Shown here one piece after another: positions 12,214 through 25,300 of a DNA stretch of 64,000 nucleotides. Origin of the DNA: Larus michahellis (taxonomy: Eukaryota; Chordata; Aves; Charadriiformes; Laridae); contig NC_133911.1 of assembly GCF_964199755.1 (NCBI RefSeq), positions 3,189,001-3,253,000 of the forward strand, read 5' to 3'. A model generated the notes under the pieces. The model made no database searches. It was not told the origin of the DNA and saw only the letters and a program-made list of their open reading frames with translations. Positions within the stretch are counted from its first letter, which is position 1; each line of letters starts with the position of its first letter. Position numbers and translations under genes: made by a program.

Positions 12214-15200
12214 TCCGAGCACTGGCGCGGCAGCAAGCCCAGTGAGGCAGGGGTTAACTAAACCCGTATCAAAAATGCTGTCTGCACAGGGACGTGATTG
12301 ACGGCTCTAGAAACAGGGCTTGGGACATGAATCACAGTCCTTGAGATCCAGCTCTGGGGCAAGACCGATGGCCCAAGAGACCTGCTAGGGGGATGATTGA
12401 CAGTCCCCAAAATCTGGCTCTGCGGGGGCTGTCAGTCACATCTCAACCTGGCGCTGCATCACCCTGGGAAGGGGGACCCTGCTTGCTGCGTGCCCCTCTC
12501 AGCCGGGTGCTGGCTGGAGCAGCATGCTTTCCCCCACCTTCCACAATGTCCATATCCGAGGCCTTGGGGTGCCCCTTGGGGCAGCACTGTCCGGCTCCCA
12601 AAGGGATGCGTGCGTCTGGCCGGAAATCTTTGTCACCACTTCGTCAGTGGGGTACCAGGTACCCCGCAGAGGACCTGTCGCAGCTCCGGGGTGAAGCTGC
12701 TTTGCTGGTTTTCTCAGGAGCTGGGATATCCCATGCTAGCATTTCAAGGTGAAGGGAGGCTTGAGATGGGCAAACGGCTCCTGGAGCTTTTCATGAGAGG
12801 TTCCCACAGGTCTGCCATGGTGGATCCGCGTCTCTTCCAGGAGGTGCTGCTGGTCAACCAGCAAAGCCTCCCCTCCCTACCCTGTGCAAGGGCTCGGAGA
12901 GGAGAGTGCTGCGCGCGCTGGTTCAGACAGTTTGCTCCTATTGCTTCCTAGAAATATTTTAGGGGGTTGATCCCCGTCCCCTGGCAAGGTTTGAGTCTCG
13001 TGCTTTTGGGGGAGAGCAATTGGAGGGGTCCTGCACGTCTTAGACATGACCTGCAGCTGATGGGGGTCAGGAAGGCAAAGTCAGGGGTCCACCAGCAGTG
13101 TGCCCCCAAGCCATACCACCTTTGCCAAGCCAGGGGAAATACCGAAGCCTGGTTCTGCTTGAGAGCCCCAAAAGTTTGAGAAGTGCAGGGCTTCTCCTGC
13201 CTTGGTTTTGCGAACGAGGGGGAGTTTGCTCCCCCGTGGTGGTGGCCCAGCAGCTCCCAGGGTTGTGGTGCAAGAGGCACCCCGCCACCAGCCAGGGAGG
13301 TCCCTCCAGAGCTGTAAATCTGTACATCCCACCAAGGCACGCCGGCTGTAATCATCCTGACAAGCCACTGGATGTCAGTGTTGATTGATACAGATGAAGC
13401 GGAAGGAATATTTTACCCAGCTGCAGAAAAACAGTCCCCCTCTGAGCAGCGTGGATAGGACCCAGGTCTGGCTTGGACCTTGGGGGTGAGATTTCCAAGG
13501 GAACCCATGTGGGGCTGGGAAGAGGTCACAGCAGGGCAGTGCAGCGATTCAGGAGCCCAAAAAAGCGTCCATTGCAATGTGTGGCACCAGGGCTGGGCTT
13601 CGCGTGGCTGTGTTTGTGTCTTGGGGGACAGAAGGAACCAGGGCTGCCTCTGGACATCTGCCCTTCAGCCATGAGGGCCAGGTGGGGATGTGCTGCAGGC
13701 AGCACAGGTTTTATCCCAGCTGCCAAGTCTGGTTTGGGTCTTACTGGCTTGTTGGCTGTGGGTGCCAGGGACCCTGTGGTGGTGTCACTGCTGGGATCCT
13801 AACCTGCTTTTGGGAGCTGTGCAGAAGCCAAGCTGCATGCTCATGTCTACAGCATTCAGTTTGCTCTGTTCTATTCACTGCACAGAAATACACCTTAGAA
13901 GAGCATTATTCTGCCTCCGTCTTTACTATACATGCTCAAAAGCCAGATTTTTTTGAGGGCACATCAGTGTTTAGAGATGCTATGGGGCACCCAGGCAGCT
14001 CTGAGCAGCACTCCAGGCATTGCACCCCTTTTTTGGCCACATAAATGCCCTTTCCAACCCAGTCCTTTAAAATCCAGCCCTGAGCCTCACCCGGTGTGTT
14101 GGGGCAGGCGCCTGCAGCCAGGTGGAGCGGCTGGTGCAAGCTGCAGGAGAGCCTGCGCGTCGCAGTGAAGCAGAGCCCTGCGCACTCTGCACGTCACCGG
14201 GACCGTCCACAGACGTCGGTGCAGCATCAGTCCCTTCTCCACAAATCATGCACAGAAATTGGCTGGGGGTATTAGCCTGGAGCAGGGCAAGCACGTTACT
14301 AGCATCGCTCCCTCCTCCGTGGCCATGAAGAGGGGCAGATTGTTAAGGAAAGAGTGTTTAAAAAGTGAGGGGAAAAAAAGAAAAAGAAAGGAAAAACATA
14401 TAGGATCCTGTGCCAGGTCTTGAGTGTGGCTGGCCAAGGGATGATTTTTGTCCCCAGCCCTGAGCTGCTCCCTAACTGATGGGATTACGGGTGTGGGGTA
14501 TTTTCGGTGATGCAGCGAGCTGGCTGAAGGGATTCTCTAATGGTTTCCCCTTCTCCTCCTGGGATGCCAAAGGCAGCGTGAGGCCGTGGGTCAGGAGGCG
14601 TCTGGCCAGGTCTGTGGGGTGGCCTCACGCCTGCTGTGCACAGGAGGCAGGTCAGTTTGGTGGCAGTGAGGGGACACGCTGAGCATGGGGTGGATGCAGG
14701 GATGCCCTGTGCGGCAGCACATTTTTGGGATGTAGGATCCTGCCAGCTCCCGTCCTGAGGGTCCAGCCCCACCACCTGGATGGGGACCGAGTGCAGGTCC
14801 CGGAGCAGGAAAGGCAGGATGGGGAGCAGCTGGGGGGGCTGGCAGTGGGTTGCTGGGGGGCACAGGAGAGACACGCCAGCTCTCCCACTGCTCTCCTCCA
14901 TGCCAGCCTCCCCGCCATCCCCTTTCCATGCTGCAGTCACTTGATGGCGTTGGTGACACAATCTGTGTGGAGCAGCCGGCTGCCTCCCAGCTCCATCCCA
15001 AGAGCCTTGGAGCCGGAAGCAGCCGGGAAGAGCTCTCCAAGCCCTCCCTGTCCTTGTGGGGCAGGTTTTGCAGCTGGCATAGCAGGCAGGGCTGGTGCAG
15101 GGCTCTTCTGAGCTGGACTGGAGCTGCAGGAGAGGTGCAAATCTGGTGTGCTTTATACAGGACAATCACAGGCTCTACATTCCACCAAGGGTCTCTTAAT

Positions 15201-17023
15201 GCTTGTGCTGGCCTGGGTGATGCAGAAATCCCCACTGGCGGAGGAGCTCCCATGGGAGGCATGTCCCCAGTCTCCTGGTACAGGAGAGGTGGGGGGCTTG
15301 GATCTCAACCGTGGTCTGCTGTAAGTCTCCGTAGCCAAGAGAGCTGCCAGGCTGAAGTCACTCCCCTGGAGCCTGAATTCACCTCTCTGGCAACCCCATA
15401 ATGAATTGCCGTTGTGCCTAGCTGGTAGAGAACATCTTCCCCTTGTTATTTCTTGCTTGCTTTCTTCCCTGAGGCAAAATAATCCCCCCTCCTTCTTCCC
15501 CCGCCTGGCATTTAATCACTTCCCAATATCTTGATGGCCTCTGCCACATCTTGGCAGCAAGACGACCTTCATTATCTCTCCCTGTAGCAGGTGAACTCTT
15601 GCCAGCTTCTGACTTTACAAGCCCTGTTAGCATGGCTTGGAGCATCCTGGTGTGTGACAGCTTCCCGTGGGCTCACGGAGGATTCCTGTGCCGGAGCAGC
15701 TGAGCTGGACATGCTCCTGCATTTCCTGATCATGTGGGGCTACATCCCCCTGGATGCATCCCCCAACCCCAGTGGGCAGCTCCTGGTGGGAACAGTGGAA
15801 GGAGAGGAGGATTAAATCGGGAACGGCCGAGGTTGTTGGCTGGGATTCAGTAGTGTGCCTTGAGATTACTGCCCTCCATCATCTTCTGTTTGATTTACTC
15901 GGGTGCCACGGCTGCTCTCCTCCCTCCCGGACAGTCCCACTTACTCTCCCTTGCTCTCTCTTTTCCCTCCCTTAGTGCCATTTTCCTGCCCGAGTGCTTG
16001 GCGAGCTCATGGCCTTGATGTCTGCAGTTCGCATCTACCATGGCATTTGCATATAAAGGTGGTTTTAATAACACAGGACTGCTAGGAAATGAGAAACTGA
16101 TGTATTTCACTGCTGCTGGCTCCTCCTGGGCCTTGTAAATCATTGCATAAAGCATTGCAGAGCCAGCCAGGGAGAACTGCTGCCTAGCAACTTCTCCCGA
16201 TGCCCCAGGGGAGCTGGATGTGGCCCGAGAGCAACCTGAAAGGTCTCCTTCGAAACCCCTGGGTCTTGGGGGAGATGAGCTGGAACAGAGGAAAACCTGC
16301 TCAGGGAAAAAGAGTTTGAAACGTAATTGGCAGAAGTAGCCACTTTGCATCTGAATGTCTCTGCTAAGCAAAGCGGAGGGATGAGTCAGCCTTTGCAGAA
16401 GGGATGTGGAGATGAGGGGCAGCAGAGCCATGCCACCACCCCAAAATGCAGCGACAATTTGCTGCCAAGGGCGTGGGAGGGCAGAGACGATGCCTGGCTC
16501 TGCCTCTCTGCTCTTCCTTCCCGTATGCTAAAGGAAAACTCTCAGGGTCATAGTCTTATCCTGGAGAAACCTGTCAGTGTGGAGGATAATGAGAAGCAGG
16601 AAGGCCATGAAAAGACAGTAACCCGTTTTGCCCAGACTCAAGCAGTAGGTGGGTGCAGGAGCTGGTGAGATGCGTGATCCACCCCTGCAACATCAGCCTC
16701 TGGGGCTGCCTGTCCCCAGCCAGGCAGGTTTCATCTGAACCTTCTCCCTTGCGCCGGCGGGGATTTGGGGCAAGTGTTTGCCTTGCATCTTCCCACCAGG
16801 GTCTTGTCTGCATCCCCATCTCCACCAGCGGAGCCATCAAGCCCACATTTCATCCTGTCCTGGGTCAGTCACCTTTCTGTCTTCAGGGCTGCAGAAGCCA
16901 AAATGAGGTGGTAGAGGCACACAAGTGTTTTGGGCACTCGGGGCTCCTCATTCATTCGCACCTTTGCACCTCTCTCCAGCTCACTGCAGGTGACCCCACC
17001 GTCACTGACAGATCCCCAGGAAG

Positions 17024-19319
17024 ATGCCAGGGCTGATTAACCGGACGACCCGCTCCCCACTCCCCCTCACTGCGTCGGAGGTGACATCGTGTGTCAGCGG
17101 TTATGCCTTCGGGATGACAGCCTTGCTCACCTACCGCAACCCAGAAGCACAGGCTTTTGAAGGCAAGTTTCAAGGGGTGAAGCTCCCAGTGCAAGAGCTG
17201 CTATGGGAGCTTCAGAGCTAGGGATACGACAGTGCTGGGTTTCTCTACATGCCTTAAACCCTTAGATGCTTGCGGGAAGAGTAACCAAGTATATTGTGTC
17301 CTCAATTGTACTGTTCACAGTTCAAAGCTAAAATTTTTTAAGTGTGAAAAATCCCAGCATACAGGGAAGTGCAAAGAGGGACCTGCCCCGCTGTGGTCCT
17401 GGCTGGTGGGTCCGGGCAAGTGCTTGGTGTTGCTAAAAACCCTTCTGCCTGGCAGGTCTCTTTGTCTACCCCTTGGATGAGTGCACCACTGTCGTTGGGT
17501 TCGAGGCGGCCGTGTCCCGGCGTGCCGTGACGGTGCAGATCAAAGACAAAGCCAAGATAGATGACACATATTTCAACGGCTGCAGCCTGTCAGATGGAAG
17601 AGCTCGCGACAGAAGTGGTGAGGAGGTCGGGGTGTTTTAGTGAACATGGGGAAGAGAAATGGGGAGGTGGCAGGGGGTGGCTGGCTGTCACATGCCATGG
17701 CATCGAGGAGGCTCCTTTTGAAAGGCTGAGCCGTGGGTTGTGGTGCTCCTGTCCCTATGATGTTTGCCAAAAGCAGCATTCTCATCTGTTTTAGAAAGCA
17801 CTGTTGCTTCTGGACAGCTGAAGGGAGGGCTGGGGCTCTTTAGAGAAATGCTGATAACACAGTGAGGGCTGGTTTGGCCATTTGATCCAGGGCTGGGGTG
17901 GTCGTGGGAGGGCTGGGGAGGAGCATTTTCCACAGTTGTGACACTGTGTCTCCCTGGTATGGTCCGCTCTGTGCAGGAAGGATCATGATGGATGAGGACT
18001 TGGAGAGGATTGTTTTTGTGGCTAACCTGGGCATGATTCCTGCCCTGGAAAGCGTCTCCATCTTCATCAGCACCTCCTCTGAGCTGCAGACGCTGCCCAG
18101 CGGGGCCGTGAGGGTCCTTCTCCCAGCTGTGTGTGTCCCCAGGGTCCCCCAGGCCAGCCTGGAGAACGCCAGCAGCCTTTCCAGCCACCAGCTCCGAACG
18201 TACGAAAAACCACGGGGTGGGCTTTGGCTGGGATTGATCTGGGGGGATGCAGGACTGGCAGAGCAGAAAGAAACCGCTGTTGCTGCAGGAGGCTGCAGAG
18301 CTGCTGCAGCTTTACCTCCAGCAGATCTGCAGTTCCCAGGGGGATGTAGCATGTGCACAGTGTTGATTAGGGTTCATCTCACTGGCAGGGACAAGCACTA
18401 CTGTGGATCGGAGAGCCCAGACCAAGGGAGCAGGTTCTGCCTGGCTCAGCTGCTGGAGAGTGAAGCCACCAACCCCTTCGAGTATGATTTCAGCTTCCAC
18501 CTGGAGATCCGGGGGCCGTGCTTGCTGGCAGGTAGGAGTGCCAGGGCCATCCTGCTGCATGAGGCTGGTTTATCACCTCCTCAAAGCAATGTCCACACTC
18601 TTCCTCCTTCTCTGCCCTCCCAATGCGGAGTCTGTTTTGGCAAGTTAACTGTGCTGGGGCTGATGCTAATGTGAGGTGTTGATATGGCAAAGCATCACAC
18701 GGTCCACTTGGTTCCTATCCTCTGCCATCTTGCTGTCTTTTCTCCCTGGTCTTCCCCATCCTCAGTCCCTAACCACACCTTGGTTTCCCTGGGCAGGTGT
18801 TGAGAGCCCTACGCATGAGATCCGAGCAGACGCCGACCCCTCTGCTCGCTCCGCCAAGAGCATCGTGATCACACTGGCCAATAAACACACCTTCGACAGA
18901 CCCGTGGAGATCTTGATCCATCCAAGTGGTAGGTGGGCTCTGCTTCCTCTCTGCTGGTCTTGCCCCTTTCTGGGATCCTCTTCCATAGTGCTGGAGACAG
19001 CTGGATTGTCGCTGGTTTTGCAAATATTGCCAGGGCTTAGGCTTCCTAGGAGATAGTTCTGGACCTTCTCAACGTTGTCCATGCTGCCCAGGCTCATAGA
19101 TGTTGCTCTGTTTTCACAACCGAGGGTGCCCGCATCTCTGCCAAACCTAGAATTTAGCTAAGGCATTTTTTCACCTGATTCTTTGCATTTCCAGAGCCCC
19201 ACATGCCTCACATCTTAATGGAAGAAGGTGATATGACACCTGCAGAGTATGAACGACACCTGAAGGGGAAGAACGATTTCATTAAAGGCACTAAGAAAGA
19301 CCCCAGTGCTGAGAAAAAG
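17024..19319 (+). other. VWA5B1: VWA5B1 exons 1-6: VIT domain and linker
   Basis: Residues 1-308. The VIT signature is visible in [19 protein letters not shown] and [17 protein letters not shown], continuing into [10 protein letters not shown]. Exons 3-6 carry [51 protein letters not shown] and [20 protein letters not shown]. The segment between [10 protein letters not shown] and DEDLERI looks shorter than in the human protein I remember, so an alternative donor or a skipped small exon near 17617-17976 is possible. VIT domains in inter-alpha-trypsin inhibitor heavy chains and vault PARP sit before a vWA domain, as here. Confidence 0.9.
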
Positions 19320-22300
19320 GTGAGAAGCAAAAACTGCAGGCGTTAGCTGAGGCTTTCCTTGGGACTGAAACTGCGCAAGTAAATGATTGCTTGATTGCTT
19401 GCTTGCTTCCAGTACCAGATATTACACTGGCCCAATACACTGCAGCATCCTCCCTCGGAGAGGGACTTATGTGGAGGAAGAGGGGAAAATTCTGCAGCGC
19501 TTCTGATAAACTGAGTGTGGAAGAAGCTCTGAGATGGTTATTGTGTGTATAATTAGTGCTAGTCTAGCATAGCATAATTAGATAGGTACATTGTTATAGC
19601 ATTAAGGGTATTATAATTACTGCAATGACATAGAATAAAATATTCTTTTAATTGCTCAGTAAATGTTTACTGTTTCTGGATAGCTGTCAGAGAGAAATAA
19701 GTGATTTTGCTTGGAATAATGAGCTGAGCTGAAGACAAGGTAGGAGAAACTTCTCTTTGTTCTGCTGATCAGCAAATAGAAAAAATATCTGCTCTGGGAT
19801 TTGTGCCTCGTCTTTCAGCAGTTCTGAAGCAATGAGTGACAGCCTGGCACTTCTGAGCTGCCACATCAGTGTGTCTGGGATCAGTGAAGAAGCCCTCTGA
19901 ATTTCCACGGTGGGCGTCTTCACCTAAGGCACACGTTGCACTCGTGTAACCACGGCCCCGGGCTTACTGTGTCAGCTCCCTGTTTTACATGCACCGGTGT
20001 TCTCGTTTGCGACCAGGGATGCTCATTTCCCCTTAAACTCATTCTCCACATGTCTGAGCCTGGCTCCCCGCTGGGCAGACATCCCAAACCAGCTGCAGAG
20101 GTGCCTCACTGTGCTGCCGTGATTTCTCCTTTCGCTGGAGACACATCAACCCGCTTCTCATTCCTTTTGCCCTTCGCTTTTCTCTTGCAGCATGATGCAG
20201 GGATCGGGACTGCGCTTGCTCGCACGGCAGGCATCTCCTCTAATTGTGTTCAGCGTGTGGCAGGTGGAACGAAATGAAACTCCCACGCTACGGCTCAGAT
20301 GGCTCTCTAATTATTTCTGTGTCTTTAGCACGTCAAATTATCTAGGGGGGGATCATTCCAGAGCCATTTCCCTGCAGGAAACCCACGTCTTTGCCCCAGG
20401 AGGACAGAGAAGCAACTGTACAGAGAAGGGCAAGAAGCAGAGAAAATGCCCTGAATATCTGGGGTAGATTATGGGCTAGAACTGATGCTGCTCAGAGCAT
20501 GGCACTGGGCGCCTTGCGGCTTAAATGAATTAGCCCAGAAATTTCAGCAGTAAATGATAATTAATTCTCATCCCTCAGTTTGTTATGCAAAAGCCTTGGA
20601 TGCCCGTCAGCTAGCAGGGTGGTGGGGACGAATGCACGCTGGAATCAGCTCTCGGCCGACAAGATCTGATTAGTTTACTGTAATTGGATAACGGGTGAAG
20701 GGGAACGGAGGAGAGGGGAGGTGAGGAGAAGAGACGGCCTGGATGAAATGCTTGCTTTTCTGGCTGACCTGTAGCAGCAGCTCCGAGGCTATTTACTGAA
20801 GCCTTGCCTGTAAAATTCGCTCTGAAGTCAGTGGGAGATCCAGGCTATGGGCTCATCCCGATTGCGCAGGGATTTTATGTTTTGGGTCCCCAGGAGCATC
20901 CCAGGGAGCGCTGCAGGTAGGTCCGGAGCCACAATTCAGTCCTTGGACAAGAGAGGCAGCAATTTGAGTCTGAAATTTGATAAACATCCATGCTGGGAAA
21001 GATCTTAAACAAAATTGTGTCATATGGCTGGAGGAAAATAGGGATGGAGAAAGCCCTTTTATTTCCCAGTGACTGATTAATTTATGCTCCAAAGCATGAG
21101 AGTGACATGCAGGAGGATGAGTGAGAGCTGGGGGTGACAGCGAGGTACTTGTTCCTGTGAATGGGAACCGTCTTTTCACAGGGGTCAGAGAAGCAGCACT
21201 CTGGCAGCGCAGCCAAAAGCAAATGTATATGTTGATCCACAGGGACTCTTGTGTTTAGTGAGTTATGTAAAATAAAGGTTGGTCATTAGCTCATAGATCT
21301 AGGAATATGACTCACAGCTGGAGAAAACAAGCCCGGTTATTTGGGGTCTGGTTTACTCCTGGTGAAACCAGCAAGAAACAGCAGCCTTTGAAAGAGGAAA
21401 TAAAAAGGCAAACAAAGCCCCTGAGGACCGAGCTGCTTATTGGGGTGGATGTTTCTGCGCCGCAGACCCGGGGATGAAAGGCCACGGATTGTGCTGATGT
21501 GGGGTCCCGGAGCTCCCTCGAAAGCAGGGATGCGCTGACTCACTGCAGCTGAGGCCGTGAACCCGGGACTGCTTTATACACACGTAACAGCGGATTACAA
21601 ACCCATCACAAGAGTTTTTTTCCAGCTTAATTTTGTCACGTTTTTAATGAAGGTTGATACTTGAAATAGAATAAGGCAAAATGCAGAGAGCCACTAGAGC
21701 TATGCGTGGTACAGAGACATACATCATGTGGGTTCCTATCGAACGATGTCCTGAGCGGCCGGTTTGGCTTTGCAAAGTGTTTCAAGCCATACAGAGAAAA
21801 ATGATAAAAGAAGCAGGCAGAAAAAACAGCAAACGAGAGGTGGCAGGAATGAATCGAAGCAGTGAATACAGCACGCTGAGGGCTGTATATGGGACTTCAT
21901 TATTGAGTGACCCCGGACGAAACCTCTGATGTGCCTTGGTGTGATACTGAACTGCATTAATGAACCACATTTTCGGGAGGAATCTAATGAAATGTTTGGA
22001 GAATCGGTTTTTCAAGATGCTGCGTAGGGACAGATCTTTTAATTTCTTCTCCAGGCTCTCATCTGTGCATGCAGGGGTCTCTGGTTTAGCCTTTCTGCCA
22101 GCCTTTGTCCTCCGGGCAAAGGGTGATGCCAGCTGGGAGGAGGCAGGAGTCCCGTTCACCCACAGTGCATCTCCGCAGGGGGTACAGACAGAACAACCTG
22201 CGGCACAGCCTGGGCTTAGGTGTTGTCACCACTGAGGCCAGAACAAGCCCACAAAAGGCCATGTACTTCCATCTTTGGGCACTCAGCCCTGCTCCGATTC

Positions 22301-25300
22301 TCCTCAAAGTGAAAAGGGGCAGAAAAATCAACCTCTCAAGCTCTCTCCTTCTTTCTTGCAGACAGAAATCATCAGGAAGCGGCTGAACAAGGACATCCCC
22401 CACCACCCCGTCATCATGCTCAACTTCTGCCCTGACTTGAGGACCCTCCAGCCAGACCTCCAGAAAGCCCAAGGAGAGTTTATCTTCCTCGTAGACCGCA
22501 GCAGAAGCATGAGCGGCATGAACATCAACCGCGTCAAGGTACCATGCAGGAGGGGAAGTGCCTGCGTGTCAATGAGGGATGAATATTAGTGAGCAGTGGG
22601 GGTTGCTGAGTGCTGATGAGTGTTCATTATGAGGGGATGGGGGGTAATTATATGCTGTAGCTTTAGTCATCTCAACCGTGTGGCTTGTTAGGTACCTGCA
22701 GTGAAGCTGACTCTCCCCCGTTCTGTTCCTCTTCCTCCTATCAGCACATCAAATGCAAAGATGTTTTCTTCCCCCCCTTGCTGGTGTGCACGTCCTGTGC
22801 ATCCCTTCTCCAGTTCTCCCTGTCTCCGGGAGGGCTTGGGGTAATCGCTGCCTAGTGGGGAGACCTCCAGGGAGCTCCAAGGGGAGCTTCAGGGCGATGT
22901 GCTGACCAGGCATTAGGAGACATTTTGCTGATGGGCGCCTCTGTGCACCCGCAGAAGTCGTTTGAACAGGATGCATCCCTTTTTCAAACACAAATGAACA
23001 CCAGCAGTCTGGTGGAGGCTTATGGGAGGTGTGCTGAGACATCTGGATAAAAAAAGAGGCTGTAGAAAGGCCTTGTCATGATATTCTGTGGATTTGAGGT
23101 TCCCCTGTCAGATATTACTCTTACCCAGCTGCAGGTTGCCCCGTGAGAGCTGGGCTTGGCTTTGTGCTACTGCCTGAAGGACCTGGAGAGGTCCCTGCCC
23201 TCAGCTTGCGGGAGACCACTCTGTCCATTAAAGGGGAAATCACTCCCGTAACTATTTAATTATCATTATCCCTGCCTAACATGCTTTGGAGGCCAGGCTG
23301 GTGTGCCGACACCTGCCAGCTGGCAGGTCTCAGTGAGAAGCTGCAGCCTCTGGCAACAGCTCTTTTGGAAAGTTTCTGTCTTGATTTTCGTGGCCAGGTA
23401 AGCCCCAATAATGTAATGAATATCACATCCTCCTGAGCAGGGCATGGGCCTGTGCTGCCCCATGCCACTTTGTTGAGGACAGCGAGGGAATTACAGAGGC
23501 AGGCATCATCTGTGGGCTTCGGTTGCATTTAGATGTCTGACAGAGTTACCGAACTGGTGTGTCCCCAGGTGTCCTACTCATACCCTTTCCTATCACAAAT
23601 GCCACCCAGATTTGGACCCAAATGCTCCCTTGGGTACAGCTGCACCCCCCTCTGCAGGACTTGCTGCCCAGGGTGAGCAGCTGGGAGCATCTTCTAGCCC
23701 ATCTTCCTACTCATCTGTCTCTGGTTTCCATGGGAACCACCGGAGACGGCCACCTCTGGCAACAAGGACTGGGATGCAGGGGGCCCAAGGACGGCTGCAG
23801 CAGGTCCCCTGGGATATGGAGGCTGTGCCCTGTCCTTGCATCCACCAAAGGGGCCAGGATATCTCTGAGGTGGTACCCCCTTCCCTCGGCATGTTTCGCA
23901 GCCTGGGAATCAGGAGGCATCTCTGCCCCAGGCCAAATTTTTGCTTTCCGACTCCCAGCATGGCTGGGTTTGGGCATTGCGGTCTCTGCAGCCTCCATGG
24001 AGACCAGTTTGTCCCATGGGGATGGGGACCCTGCAGGGACAGAGCTCTTTTCCGAGAGGGCCTGAACTGGGAGTTCCATCTGCACAAGGGCTGTAAAACC
24101 AGGCAAAAGGCTGTTCCACTTCTGGAAAAAATATTTCGGGGGAGTTATCAGAGATTTTGGAGGAGACACCTCAAAGGAGAAAACACTGTCTCTCTCTTGA
24201 GCCCCCCATCATTGTTTATGACTGTCAAAAATCAAGGACCTCGCGGCAGGGGCTGTTCTTGGTGGGTTTGGGTGGGTTACGCTTGATGGGGACATCTGCA
24301 TGGTGAGCTGGCTGGGTGAGCGGGATGGCAGGGCTTGGAGCTGCAGAGCAGTGGTGCCGGCAGAGATGCAGCCAGGGAGGGGATGGAGGGAGGTCCAGCG
24401 TGGACTGGCTGCCTGCGCCCGGGAGGACGCGGTTCGCTGCCGAGCAGGAGGGTGCTCAGCCAAAGCGGCTGGGCTGGAAAGTTCAGGGCTTTAAATTTCC
24501 TGCAGCTGGTTCCTTTCCCATCCTGATGCGGCCGGAGAGAAGAGCCAGGCCTGTGACGGTGCCACACCGGGTGGGCTCGCTGGCAAAACTAGACTAATAA
24601 CTGGGAATTGACTTCTCTGGAGGCAAACATCTCTCCTTATTGAGCTGCCATATAGATATTGAGTGCAACAGGATTAGGATCAATATTTACCACAAGAAGC
24701 AATAAATCTTTCCGCTTGCTGAAACAGAAAGCAGGCATCGGTTGCCCACTTTGGGAAAAATATTCAGAAATCTGTTTTTTTTCCTGGTAATTAGTTCTGA
24801 GATGGGATGTCAGCATTAAGATTTGGAAGAGCCGGCATCCCGGGAGCCATCTGGGGAGCAGCGGTATAAATATATTCTCGTAGGTTTGAGATAACAGCTT
24901 GGTTTAAAGTCCCCTGGAGCCTGTTAAAGGGCAGCCCTGTTCTCATACGTTACTTTACTGGTTTGCCGTGCTCCAGCTCTGCCTCGCTGCTGAGTCTTAC
25001 AGGGGTTGGGAACTGGACTGACCTGCCACCCGTCTCCCGGCAGCTCTTCCTCAGCGGGGAGTTTCTCTGCGTGCAGCTCCAGCGCTCACCCTCTGCGGTC
25101 ACTCGGTCTTTGCCACTGCATATGACGAAGCAAGGAGGCTGCTCTGGCTCGTTTGACCTTGGCAGCTCTTCTCTTGGGGCTGGCTCTAGGGTTTCTGCTG
25201 CCCTAGGCAGACTGGCAGGAGTCTGCCTTTATCAGCATATAAACAGAAGGAACCGAGCTGCTCCTGAACACTGCCAGCACTTTGCTTTAAATTGGCCTCC

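Larger units (their letters stand above)
7000..17023. other. Intergenic region between DDX19 and VWA5B1 start codons
   Basis: I found no conserved coding exon in about 10 kb. It may hold 5' non-coding exons of VWA5B1, because the start-codon exon looks internal: TCTCTCCAG at 16971-16979 and CACTGCAG at 16982-16989 could be acceptors. Also present are an AT-rich patch with repeated ATTAATTA at 7960-7978, C/T-rich tracts at 11229-11282 and 11410-11460, a GT microsatellite and the 12130-12213 hairpin. In human UBXN10 lies on this side of VWA5B1; I saw no UBX-like open frame here. Confidence 0.6.

Noticed and set aside
14485-15262. Minus-strand frames of 226 and 223 codons at 14.5-15.3 kb
   Set aside because: Cys/Pro/Ser-rich low-complexity translations in two frames over the same DNA. 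No start context, splice sites or family match. UBXN10 was considered and no UBX-like sequence was seen.
23559-24286. Overlapping frames of 126-224 codons on both strands in VWA5B1 intron 7
   Set aside because: Composition is intron-like, no domain or conserved motif is visible, and flanking exons splice over it in frame.
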